From Actinomycetota bacterium (GTDB lineage: Bacteria > Actinomycetota > Actinomycetes > Nanopelagicales > Nanopelagicaceae): a stretch of 8,074 nt of DNA. The stretch lies in the NCBI GenBank assembly GCA_009700365.1, contig WLME01000045.1, forward strand, positions 1 through 8,074, read 5' to 3'. Positions 1 through 5,529 of the stretch are shown here, piece after piece. A model generated the notes under the pieces. That model was not told where the DNA came from and ran no database searches. It saw only the letters and a program-made list of their open reading frames with translations. A program made the translations under genes and the position numbers. Numbering within the stretch: position 1 is the stretch's first letter; every line of letters starts with the position of its first letter.

Positions 1-257
1 AGACTTTAGAAATTGTTGCCGCGGTAAGTGGAAATAAGGCATCTCTTGATGAAGGCCTGCGCCTTATATCTGCGCCAGTTTCAACTGGATCAGCCGCGCT
101 CTTTGAAGTGTTGAAATCTCTTGATAGCGCAGGGATTCACGCTCTCGATGTTGGACTAAAACGCCCCTCACTCGATGATGTATTTCTCTCGCTTACTGGC
201 CATGCTGCAGAAGAGAAGAAGGCAGAAATTGAAGAGAAGAAGAGAGGTCGTAAATGA
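1..257 (+). CDS. ABC transporter ATP-binding protein, DrrA type (3' end only)
   Basis: This is the last 84 or so residues of an ABC exporter ATPase; the 5' end, with Walker A, signature and Walker B motifs, lies outside the window. Reading from base 3, the frame is open to TGA at 255-257. The visible part is the C-terminal extension typical of the DrrA/CcmA-like drug-exporter ATPases, ending in the recognisable block 'RPSLDDVFLSLTGH', after which comes a strongly charged tail rich in Lys and Glu. It would sit on the cytoplasmic face, hydrolyse ATP and power the permease encoded next. The two genes overlap by four bases (ATGA), the usual sign of translational coupling and of a two-component exporter. 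The substrate cannot be told; the family covers drugs, lipids and polyketides. Confidence 0.9.
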   Translation, partial: TLEIVAAVSGNKASLDEGLRLISAPVSTGSAALFEVLKSLDSAGIHALDVGLKRPSLDDVFLSLTGHAAEEKKAEIEEKKRGRK

Positions 258-1045
258 GCGCCATGAATGATGTTGCAGTAATCACTCGCAGACAACTTTT
301 ACTTCTAACCCGTGTGCCTGAAGTTTTAATCTTTTCAACCATTCAGCCCGTGATGTTTGTACTCCTTTTTCGCTATGTATTCGGTGGATCTATCAATACA
401 GGTCAGCCCGGAGGTTATGTTCAGCTCTTAATGCCTGGAATTTTTGTGCAAACCGTCGCCTTTACCCTCGCCGGAACAGCATCAGGCCTTGCTGAAGATA
501 TGAAGAAGGGCCTTATCGATCGCTTTAGATCACTGCCCATTTCTCAATCTGCACTGGTCATTGGTCGCACACTTGGAGACTCGCTTCTCAATATTGTCGT
601 TCTCACAGTCATGGGAGTCGCAGGCTATGTAGTCGGCTGGCGACCATCTGCCGGAATTGGAAATGTCGCGCTCGGATTCTTATTTCTACTTTTCTTTGGC
701 TATGCGCTTTCGTGGGTTGGAGTACTTGTTGGTTTGTCCGCATCTGATGCTCGCGTTGTACAAAATGTCAGCTTTATCGTGACTTTCCCACTGACATTTC
801 TATCTAATGCATTTGCACCTACAACAGGAATGCCACGGATTCTGCAGTACTTTGCAGAGTGGAATCCAGTTTCAACAATGGTGGCTGCATGTCGTCAACT
901 CTTTGGATTGGAGAATCAATTTGGCGCGACAGCTGGTTCATTTCCAAGCGAACATCCGCTCACAACATCACTGATTTATATGGTTGTGATTATGTTGATT
1001 TTTGTGCCACTTGCGCTACGCAAGTATCGCCACTCTGTAGATTAA
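254..1045 (+). CDS. ABC-2 type transporter permease, DrrB type
   Basis: The 263-residue product is the membrane partner of the preceding ATPase. About six hydrophobic segments can be seen, near residues 23-43, 56-78, 108-128, 136-160, 167-187 and 236-255. Between the second and third lies 'DMKKGLIDRFRSLPIS' (residues 82-97), the conserved cytoplasmic coupling stretch of ABC-2 permeases. Length is normal for the DrrB family. The start at 254 overlaps the ATPase stop and has an AGAGAGG ribosome-binding sequence at 241-247, six bases upstream; an ATG three codons later is a less likely alternative. Function is export of an unknown compound. The gene ends in TAA inside the first copy of a 16-bp tandem repeat and is convergent with greA, with only 28 bp between the two stop codons. 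Confidence 0.93.
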   Translation: MSAMNDVAVITRRQLLLLTRVPEVLIFSTIQPVMFVLLFRYVFGGSINTGQPGGYVQLLMPGIFVQTVAFTLAGTASGLAEDMKKGLIDRFRSLPISQSALVIGRTLGDSLLNIVVLTVMGVAGYVVGWRPSAGIGNVALGFLFLLFFGYALSWVGVLVGLSASDARVVQNVSFIVTFPLTFLSNAFAPTTGMPRILQYFAEWNPVSTMVAACRQLFGLENQFGATAGSFPSEHPLTTSLIYMVVIMLIFVPLALRKYRHSVD

Positions 1046-1072
1046 AGTCTGGGTCGATTAAAGTCTGGGTCG
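1041..1072. repeat. Perfect 16-bp tandem duplication at a convergent gene junction
   Basis: The unit ATTAAAGTCTGGGTCG occurs twice head to tail, at 1041-1056 and 1057-1072, with no mismatch. The first copy contains the permease stop codon; the second fills nearly all of the remaining gap before the greA stop codon at 1074-1076. Neither copy changes a reading frame. No long T-tract or strong hairpin is visible here, so this is not an obvious terminator. It looks like a recent local duplication. Confidence 0.95.
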
Positions 1073-1073
1073 G

Positions 1074-1553
1074 CTAAGCGAAGAATTCTGCGGCTTTAAT
1101 CTCAACCTTAATTTCGCGACCATTAGGCGCTAGGTAAGAGACAGTTGCACCGATTTCTGCGCCCAATACTGCTGATCCAAGCGGAGATTTTTCAGAGTAC
1201 ACATCAAGATCTCCTGAAGCGATTTCGCGCGATCCCAGTAAGAACTTCATTTCATCTCCTGCAATGACAGCAGTCACAACCATGCCGGCACCAACTTTTC
1301 CATCTGCGCTAGCTGGTGGTGTGCCGATATGTGCATTTTCAAGCATTTGTTTAAGTTGGCGAATTCGAGCTTCCATCTTTCCTTGCTCGTCACGAGCAGC
1401 GTGATAGCCACCGTTCTCTTTGAGATCACCTTCAGCACGTGCAGCTTCAATCTTTGCTGTAATTTCTTTACGTCCTTCGCCTTCAAGGCTCGCGAGTTCT
1501 GCAGCTAAACGATCTGCTGCTTCTTGGGTAAGCCAGGTTTGCTGTGAACTCAT
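1074..1553 (-). CDS. greA: Transcription elongation factor GreA
   Basis: The 159-residue protein rescues arrested RNA polymerase by stimulating cleavage of backtracked RNA through the secondary channel. The N-terminal coiled coil covers about residues 8-75 and holds the family signature 'EGDLKENGGYHAARDEQ', with the acidic tip residues D43 and E46 equivalent to E. coli D41 and E44. The C-terminal FKBP-like domain covers about 85-158 and includes 'VYSEKSPLGSAVLGAEIG'. Length matches the family (about 158-164). I chose ATG at 1553 because the homologous N-terminus begins at 'MSSQQTWLTQE'; an in-frame TTG at 1562 would add three residues. No clear Shine-Dalgarno sequence precedes either start. 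It follows the DUF4307 gene on the same strand with a 29-bp gap, as in other actinobacteria. Confidence 0.96.
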   Translation of the reverse strand: MSSQQTWLTQEAADRLAAELASLEGEGRKEITAKIEAARAEGDLKENGGYHAARDEQGKMEARIRQLKQMLENAHIGTPPASADGKVGAGMVVTAVIAGDEMKFLLGSREIASGDLDVYSEKSPLGSAVLGAEIGATVSYLAPNGREIKVEIKAAEFFA

Positions 1554-1582
1554 AAGAAGCAATGTTAGAGGAAGGCTCTTGT

Positions 1583-1975
1583 TTAGCGAATTCGGCAGCG
1601 AGTAATACCGGCATTCACGGCATCTGCACGCGTAGGAATCTTGATGGAACGTTCGATGTAGGTATCACCTGCAGGGATAGTGTCGTCAATTTGCCCAACG
1701 ATATTCTTTTCAATATCTCGGGCGGCAAGAGTGCAGACAATTTCTTGTGAACCATCGCGACGTTCGATGGAATAGCGAATCTCTGGGGTTCGAGGATCTT
1801 GAGTAATAAATGAGATGAGGTTGACGCGAATCTCAGGATTCGAATGATGGAGTCCAGCCCAGAGAATCCATGCAACACCAGCAAAGGCAATCAGGGATGC
1901 ATAACGGATCCATGTCTTTGATGGCTTTAATCCATATCGATCGTTGTAATCGAATTGGCTCTCATTGGAACTCAT
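1583..1975 (-). CDS. DUF4307 family single-span membrane protein
   Basis: The 130-residue product is a DUF4307 protein, an actinobacterial family of unknown function. An N-terminal cytoplasmic stretch with the family's 'DRYGLKP' motif (residues 12-18) is followed by one membrane span at about 22-42 and a predicted extracytoplasmic domain. That domain includes the recognisable run 'YSIERRDGSQEIVC' (68-81), with C81, then 'VGQIDDTIPAG'. A second cysteine, C127, lies near the end; whether the two pair is not known. The gene lies directly upstream of greA, the same order as Rv1081c-Rv1080c in M. tuberculosis, where the gene divergent to DUF4307 is mca. Here the divergent neighbour is a 50-residue membrane protein instead, with only 14 bp between the start codons. 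A GAGAAG sequence eight bases before the ATG may serve as ribosome-binding site. Confidence 0.87.
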   Translation of the reverse strand: MSSNESQFDYNDRYGLKPSKTWIRYASLIAFAGVAWILWAGLHHSNPEIRVNLISFITQDPRTPEIRYSIERRDGSQEIVCTLAARDIEKNIVGQIDDTIPAGDTYIERSIKIPTRADAVNAGITRCRIR

Positions 1976-1989
1976 GGGAGAATCTTCTC
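1976..1989. promoter_or_regulatory. 14-bp divergent start region with overlapping ribosome-binding sequences
   Basis: Only GGGAGAATCTTCTC separates the ATG of the DUF4307 gene (minus strand) from the ATG of the small membrane protein (plus strand). GAGAA (1978-1982) and TTCTC (1985-1989) form a short inverted repeat, so each strand presents a purine-rich sequence before its own start: GGAG at 1977-1980 on plus, GAGAAG on minus. There is no room for promoters here, so each promoter must lie within the opposite gene, or one of the two starts is wrong. I saw no convincing -35/-10 pair on either side. Confidence 0.6.
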
Positions 1990-2142
1990 ATGGCAAAAGA
2001 TATTGAAGTAGGTGTAGCGGGTTCATTAACCATGATTGCTCTCTTTTCCGCTGTAACTCTCTTATTGCGCAGTTTCTATAAACGTTACACACGACTTCAA
2101 AACCGAGATGAATCTCATCAGGAGAATGAAGGTAAAGATTAA
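1990..2142 (+). CDS. Small single-span membrane protein, 50 residues, unknown function
   Basis: The predicted product has one hydrophobic segment at about residues 8-27, then a basic stretch 'RSFYKRYTRLQNR' (27-39) and an acidic, hydrophilic tail. That layout suggests an outside N-terminus and a cytoplasmic C-terminus. The start is chosen because GGAG at 1977-1980 lies nine bases upstream; the open frame extends back to 1870, but that part is antisense to the DUF4307 gene. The end overlaps the start of the SURF1 gene by up to 35 bases, suggesting translational coupling. From memory, short membrane proteins with a similar 'LLRS..KR..R' end lie near mca in other actinobacteria, so this could be a remnant of that neighbourhood; this is inference. 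It could be missed by gene finders because of its size. Confidence 0.65.
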   Translation: MAKDIEVGVAGSLTMIALFSAVTLLLRSFYKRYTRLQNRDESHQENEGKD

Positions 2143-2827
2143 GAGGGCTCTGCAAGCACTTCTAGTACTTGCACTTGCTGCATCATTTTTTGCACTTGGC
2201 ATGTGGCAGTTACAACGTGCCCAGGATATGAAAAACACCACGACAGTCGTTGATCATCAGGTTTATCCATTAACTGAGATTGCTTCTCCGGATGGTGCGG
2301 TCGCACCCGAGGCAATCGGAAAAGTAGTTGCTACTTCCGGTCATTACATCGCCAACTTTAAAGCCCCAAATCAGAAAGATGGCGAAGGAAAAATCGCTGA
2401 TTGGGAGGTAGCCCTACTCCAGAATGAAACCAATACTGCGATTCTGGTTGTCCGTGGTTTATGGAGCGATCGCTTTAGCAGTCCAGATATTGTGATGGCC
2501 ACAAATGTTTCAATCACCGGAACGCTCTTGCCGCATCAAAATGATGACCGTGCCGAGAACACATCTCAACAGCTATCTAGATTAGATAGCAGCTTGCTTA
2601 CTGGAATCACTGATATGCAGCTCTACGATGGATTTATCCTCGAGAAATCTGAATCTACCCGCGACGCCGTCGTTAAGCGCCCACGTATCTCTGCGCCAAT
2701 TCTGACCAGTGGAGTTCCCGGTTTTTATTGGCAGCACATTTCTTATGTGGTCATCTGGTGGTTGATGGCGCTCTTGATCCTGTGGCTGCCGTTTTACGGC
2801 CGGAGAGGCAATAGAATTCCACTATGA
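2108..2827 (+). CDS. SURF1 family cytochrome oxidase assembly protein
   Basis: SURF1 proteins help heme-copper oxidases mature, most likely at heme a insertion into subunit I, and act at the cytoplasmic membrane. The sequence has the family plan: an N-terminal span (about residues 13-32) running into the signature 'GMWQLQR' (31-37), a large extracytoplasmic loop with 'SGHY' (77-80), 'VVRGLWSDRF' (114-123) and 'ITGTLLP' (136-142), then a C-terminal block 'WQHISYVVIWWLMALL' (208-223) forming the second span. At up to 239 residues the length is normal. The start is uncertain: ATG at 2108 has no visible ribosome-binding sequence, while ATG at 2126 follows GGAG too closely (one base); either lies inside the preceding small gene, so coupled translation is likely. 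Its stop overlaps the DUF3817 start by ATGA. It implies an aerobic aa3-type respiratory chain. Confidence 0.88.
   Translation: MNLIRRMKVKIKRALQALLVLALAASFFALGMWQLQRAQDMKNTTTVVDHQVYPLTEIASPDGAVAPEAIGKVVATSGHYIANFKAPNQKDGEGKIADWEVALLQNETNTAILVVRGLWSDRFSSPDIVMATNVSITGTLLPHQNDDRAENTSQQLSRLDSSLLTGITDMQLYDGFILEKSESTRDAVVKRPRISAPILTSGVPGFYWQHISYVVIWWLMALLILWLPFYGRRGNRIPL
2572..2590. repeat. Perfect 8-bp inverted repeat with 3-nt loop inside the SURF1 gene
   Basis: GCTATCTA (2572-2579) and TAGATAGC (2583-2590) are exact reverse complements separated by GAT. The RNA could form a tight hairpin within the coding region, over codons for 'QLSRLDSS'. There is no T-tract after it, so it is not a standard terminator. 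It may be chance or a protein-binding palindrome. Confidence 0.8.
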
Positions 2828-3138
2828 CAGAGCAACAGACTTTCGGAGCGCTTGCACGTTTTCGTCTCATGGCCATTCTCTGCGGAGTAAATCTTCTGCT
2901 GCTGATCTTCGGATATATGCCGGCCAAACACATCTTTGATCTTGTCTCGACCCACGAGTGGATGCTCTTTATTCCGGTGGCGCACGGATACCTCTATATT
3001 GTCTACATCTTGACCGCGCTTCAAATCGGCGTCCAGAAGAAGATGCCAATATTGACAATTCTGGCCCTCATCGCAGCCGGCACAATTCCCTTTGCATCCT
3101 TTATAGCCGAACGCAGAGTTGTTAAGCGTTATAGCTAA
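2824..3138 (+). CDS. DUF3817 family integral membrane protein
   Basis: The 104-residue product belongs by appearance to DUF3817, small bacterial membrane proteins of unknown function. Three hydrophobic segments are visible, at about residues 14-32, 47-68 and 74-94. Family-like features are 'ALARFRLMAILCGVNLLLL' (9-27), the central 'HGYLYIVY' (54-61) and the end 'AAGTIPFASFIAERRVVKR' (84-102), where the 'PF.SF..ER' ending is characteristic. The start overlaps the SURF1 stop by four bases (ATGA), so the two are almost certainly co-translated. Such proteins occur beside SURF1 genes in other actinobacteria as I recall; a role in oxidase or membrane biogenesis is possible but not shown by the sequence. 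The gene closes this three-gene operon. Confidence 0.87.
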   Translation: MTEQQTFGALARFRLMAILCGVNLLLLIFGYMPAKHIFDLVSTHEWMLFIPVAHGYLYIVYILTALQIGVQKKMPILTILALIAAGTIPFASFIAERRVVKRYS

Positions 3139-3316
3139 TCGATATAACTAAGGTGAATTCTTAGCGACCTCTTTCTTATTGATGGCGTGTCGCACCAAAA
3201 GTCCGATTCATTCGTTCTATCTTTTACGAGTCAGAAGTTCCGCCTATCTCTTCCCCCTGTAGCGGTACGCACTTTGTAACGTTGCGGCTAGAAAAATTAA
3301 AGAGAATGGTTACGCC
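3139..3316 (+). other. Intergenic region upstream of phoH
   Basis: This 178-bp gap must hold the end of the SURF1/DUF3817 transcript and the promoter of the PhoH gene. A weak hairpin CTAAG (3148-3152) / CTTAG (3160-3164) with a seven-base loop lies just after the DUF3817 stop and is followed by a pyrimidine-rich run; it might slow transcription but is not a strong terminator. TTGTAA (3274-3279) with the A/T-rich stretch at 3291-3300 is a possible promoter, only loosely matching consensus. I see no convincing gene here. Confidence 0.4.
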
Positions 3317-4651
3317 TTGGCTACTTCAAAGTCGGCAGCTAGTGGAAAGAATAATTCCGCCCGTAAAACCTATGTATTGGATACCTCAGTACTTTTGGCA
3401 GATCCCGGAGCCCTTAAGCGTTTTGAAGAACATGAAGTCATCATTCCCATAGCCGTCATTGGCGAACTAGAAACAAAGCGAGATCATCCAGAGCTGGGCT
3501 ACTTTGCCCGAGCCGCGCTTCGCGCCCTCGATGATTTACGTGTTGAACATGGTCGACTTGATTCGCCACTCACCGTGACCCCTGAAGGGGGAACTCTTTC
3601 GGTCGAGCTAAACCATACAGATTTGAGCACCTTGCCCCATGGTTTCTTGCGAGATGGAACCAATGATTCACGCATCTTGGCAATATCAAAGAATCTGATG
3701 TCTGATGGCAAACATGTAATCCTTGTAACGAAAGATCTTCCGTTGCGGGTAAAGGCATCATCTGTAGGCGTCGAAGCTCAGGAATATCTCGCAGAGTTGG
3801 TTTCGAATAGTGGATGGACCGGCATTGAAGAAGTTTCAGTTGGTCACAATGTGATTGATGATCTCTATGCATCAGATCGCGCAGACCACGAATCTGCCCA
3901 CCAATATCCGGTGCATACCGGAATCGTTCTTCACTCCGAAAAAGGAAGCGCCCTCGCCCGAGTTACTTCGGATAAGCAGTTGCAATTGGTCCGGGGAGAT
4001 CGCCAAGCCTTCGGACTTCATGGTCGATCTGCCGAACAACGTATCGCTCTGGATTTATTACTCGATGACAGCATCGGAATCGTCTCCCTCGGTGGACGAG
4101 CTGGAACCGGCAAGTCTGCGCTCGCACTCTGTGCAGGACTCGAGGCAGTGATGGAGAAGCGCCTCCACAAGAAAGTTGTGATCTTCCGTCCTCTCTATCC
4201 TGTCGGGGGACAAGAGCTCGGATATTTGCCAGGCAGCGAGGGCGAGAAGATGTCGCCGTGGGCCCAAGCAGTCTTTGACACTTTGGGAGCACTGGTAAGC
4301 CAAGCTGTCATCGATGAAGTTATCGATCGAGGATTGATTGAGGTTTTGCCCCTTACCCATATTCGTGGACGCTCTCTGCATGACTCTTTTGTCATCGTCG
4401 ATGAAGCCCAATCCCTTGAACGAGGGGTTTTGCTGACGGTGCTCTCGCGAATCGGCCAAGGATCGCGGGTTGTGATGACCCACGACGTTGCCCAGCGAGA
4501 TAACCTGCGAGTGGGCCGTCACGATGGAGTCGTTGCCGTCGTCGAAACCCTTAAAGGCCATCCACTTTTCGCCCACGTGACCCTGACTCGCTCCGAGCGC
4601 TCGCCAATTGCGGCGCTGGTTACCGAAATGCTGGAAGGACCTCAGACGTAA
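3317..4651 (+). CDS. phoH2: PIN-PhoH fusion protein (PhoH2-type RNA helicase/ribonuclease)
   Basis: The 444-residue protein joins a PIN ribonuclease domain (about residues 18-150) to a PhoH P-loop ATPase domain (about 225-440). Mycobacterial PhoH2 proteins of this plan unwind and cleave RNA. Visible PIN acidic residues are D22 in 'LDTSVLL', E50 in 'IGELE', D117 in 'NDSRIL' and D140 in 'VTKDLPLR'. The ATPase has Walker A 'GRAGTGKS' (260-267) and Walker B 'VIVDEAQ' (359-365), plus the family blocks 'RPLYPVGGQELGYLPG' (291-306), 'EKMSPW' (310-315) and 'THIRGRSL' (347-354). The late motif reads 'THDVAQRD' where many PhoH proteins have GD..Q.D; I recall the same form in actinobacterial PhoH2. The start is TTG, the only in-frame option giving the expected N-terminus, with GAGAATGG upstream. 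It is monocistronic and ends at a hairpin terminator. Confidence 0.94.
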   Translation: MATSKSAASGKNNSARKTYVLDTSVLLADPGALKRFEEHEVIIPIAVIGELETKRDHPELGYFARAALRALDDLRVEHGRLDSPLTVTPEGGTLSVELNHTDLSTLPHGFLRDGTNDSRILAISKNLMSDGKHVILVTKDLPLRVKASSVGVEAQEYLAELVSNSGWTGIEEVSVGHNVIDDLYASDRADHESAHQYPVHTGIVLHSEKGSALARVTSDKQLQLVRGDRQAFGLHGRSAEQRIALDLLLDDSIGIVSLGGRAGTGKSALALCAGLEAVMEKRLHKKVVIFRPLYPVGGQELGYLPGSEGEKMSPWAQAVFDTLGALVSQAVIDEVIDRGLIEVLPLTHIRGRSLHDSFVIVDEAQSLERGVLLTVLSRIGQGSRVVMTHDVAQRDNLRVGRHDGVVAVVETLKGHPLFAHVTLTRSERSPIAALVTEMLEGPQT

Positions 4652-4655
4652 AGCC

Positions 4656-4706
4656 AGAGCTGATTTTTCTCGCCACCTGTTTAGGGGCGAAAAAGGGGCT
4701 CTTTAA
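4656..4706 (+). terminator. Likely transcription terminator after phoH
   Basis: A long imperfect hairpin starts five bases after the phoH stop. The outer stem is AGAGC (4656-4660) with GCTCT (4698-4702); the inner stem is CTCGCC (4669-4674) with GGCGA (4686-4690) and flanking T-rich and A-rich arms, allowing one mismatch. It is followed by TT and AAAT rather than a long T-run, so termination strength is uncertain. Confidence 0.65.
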
Positions 4707-4929
4707 ATGTCACAGTAACAAATAGGACATTTAGGACTTTGCCCTAACTGACCTGCGCTTTTACCCATCCACAGCTTCGGGGATTCCTGAGAATTTGCGA
4801 CTCACGCAGGACACAATTTGCGACACCCCGCTTGTCTTGCAACCCTTGAGCCATTCCCCGCAGGCCTCCAACCTCTTTTTGAGGGCGATGAGCCATGGGA
4901 CAACGATCGAGAGAAGGAAAGGAGTACTG
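4704..4929 (+). promoter_or_regulatory. Repeat-rich leader of the transglycosylase gene
   Basis: The 226 bp after the phoH terminator contain no supported gene but much structure. A perfect 8-bp inverted repeat, TAAATGTC (4704-4711) / GACATTTA (4726-4733), has a 14-base centre and could be an operator. Overlapping its right arm, TAGGAC occurs twice (4723-4728 and 4732-4737). AATTTGCGAC is repeated at 4792-4801 and 4815-4824, with starts 23 bp apart; TGAGCCAT is repeated at 4847-4854 and 4889-4896. A small hairpin CCTC-TTTTT-GAGG lies at 4872-4884. AAAGGAG at 4918-4924 is the ribosome-binding site, five bases before ATG. In actinobacteria, genes for cell-wall hydrolases often have long regulated leaders, including c-di-AMP riboswitches; I did not find the hallmark motifs of that class here. 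Confidence 0.5.
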
Positions 4930-5529
4930 ATGAAGAGAGCTACAGTCCGCGAAATTGCGACCGCGATTTCTGCCCTGCGCATTTCCAGAAGTACCCGACC
5001 TGCTCTCTGGGTGACCATCGGCGGTTTGATCTTTCTCGCCACCGCACAGCCAACGGCATTCGGTCTCGAATTTCCGATGACTACCCGCCTAGCGCTTCCT
5101 CTCATCTCTGAATCAAAGAACCTGACCGCAAGCGGAAGCCTTCCCCAAGCATCTCTTTCAAGCCAGATGGCCGAGATGGCCGTGGTTGCAGGGATTAGCG
5201 AACAAGTCGAGATGGCTAGAGATATCGCTGGTGCGCGCAGGGTCGCAAAGTCTCTGATGAAAATTGATTATTCATGGGGCGATAAGCAGTACACCTGCCT
5301 CAATAAGTTGTGGACGAAAGAGAGCCATTGGAATTACAAGGCTCATAACTATCGTTCGGGCGCACATGGAATTGCTCAGGCCCTGCCGGCGGTAAAGATG
5401 GAAGATATTGCTAGCGACTGGCGCACCAACCCAGTCACTCAGATTCAATGGGGACTTCGCTATATCTATCTGCGTTATGACACCCCATGCGCTGCTTGGG
5501 CTAAGTCGCGCAACCACGGTTACTACTAA
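4930..5529 (+). CDS. Lytic transglycosylase-like cell-wall hydrolase (SLT domain), exported or membrane-anchored
   Basis: The 199-residue product has a basic N-terminus, a hydrophobic segment at about residues 25-44 ending near 'AQPTAFG' that acts as signal peptide or anchor, a linker, and a C-terminal domain at about 112-199. That domain follows the actinobacterial SLT-like pattern: 'SWGDKQYTCLNKLWTKESHW' (115-134) with probable catalytic E131, 'SGAHGIAQALP' (143-153), 'DWRTNPVTQIQWGLRYI' (163-179) and the ending 'DTPCAAWAKSRNHGYY'. C123 and C187 are placed to form a disulphide, as expected outside the membrane. It would cleave peptidoglycan glycan strands. ATG at 4930 is chosen for its strong AAAGGAG at 4918-4924; the frame is open back to TTG at 4795 but that extension lacks family character. 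Its stop codon overlaps the convergent fumarase stop. Confidence 0.87.
   Translation: MKRATVREIATAISALRISRSTRPALWVTIGGLIFLATAQPTAFGLEFPMTTRLALPLISESKNLTASGSLPQASLSSQMAEMAVVAGISEQVEMARDIAGARRVAKSLMKIDYSWGDKQYTCLNKLWTKESHWNYKAHNYRSGAHGIAQALPAVKMEDIASDWRTNPVTQIQWGLRYIYLRYDTPCAAWAKSRNHGYY

Noticed and set aside
1870..1989. Longer version of the small membrane protein, starting at 1870
   Set aside because: This part is antisense to the DUF4307 gene, and the ATG at 1990 has its own ribosome-binding sequence and the membrane segment right after it.
2466..2473. GCGATCGC palindrome as a possible HIP1-like repeat
   Set aside because: One exact copy lies here and another near 7660; that is too few to call a repeat family.
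3182..3262. 26-codon frame upstream of phoH as a possible antitoxin gene
   Set aside because: No ribosome-binding site, no recognisable motif and a composition like random sequence.
4058..4576. 172-codon minus-strand frame inside phoH
   Set aside because: It is fully antisense to conserved PhoH motifs and shows no family features, so it is a shadow of the real gene.
4740..4929. c-di-AMP (ydaO/yuaA) riboswitch before the lytic transglycosylase gene
   Set aside because: The gene context fits and pieces such as GAGGGCGAT and GGGACAACGA loosely recall the class, but the conserved late block resembling GACAGCTAACC and the paired P1 ends are not visible. I cannot support the call by eye.
4795..4929. 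N-terminal extension of the transglycosylase from TTG at 4795
   Set aside because: The extension contains no signal-like or family-like sequence, while ATG at 4930 has a strong AAAGGAG and gives a proper signal segment.
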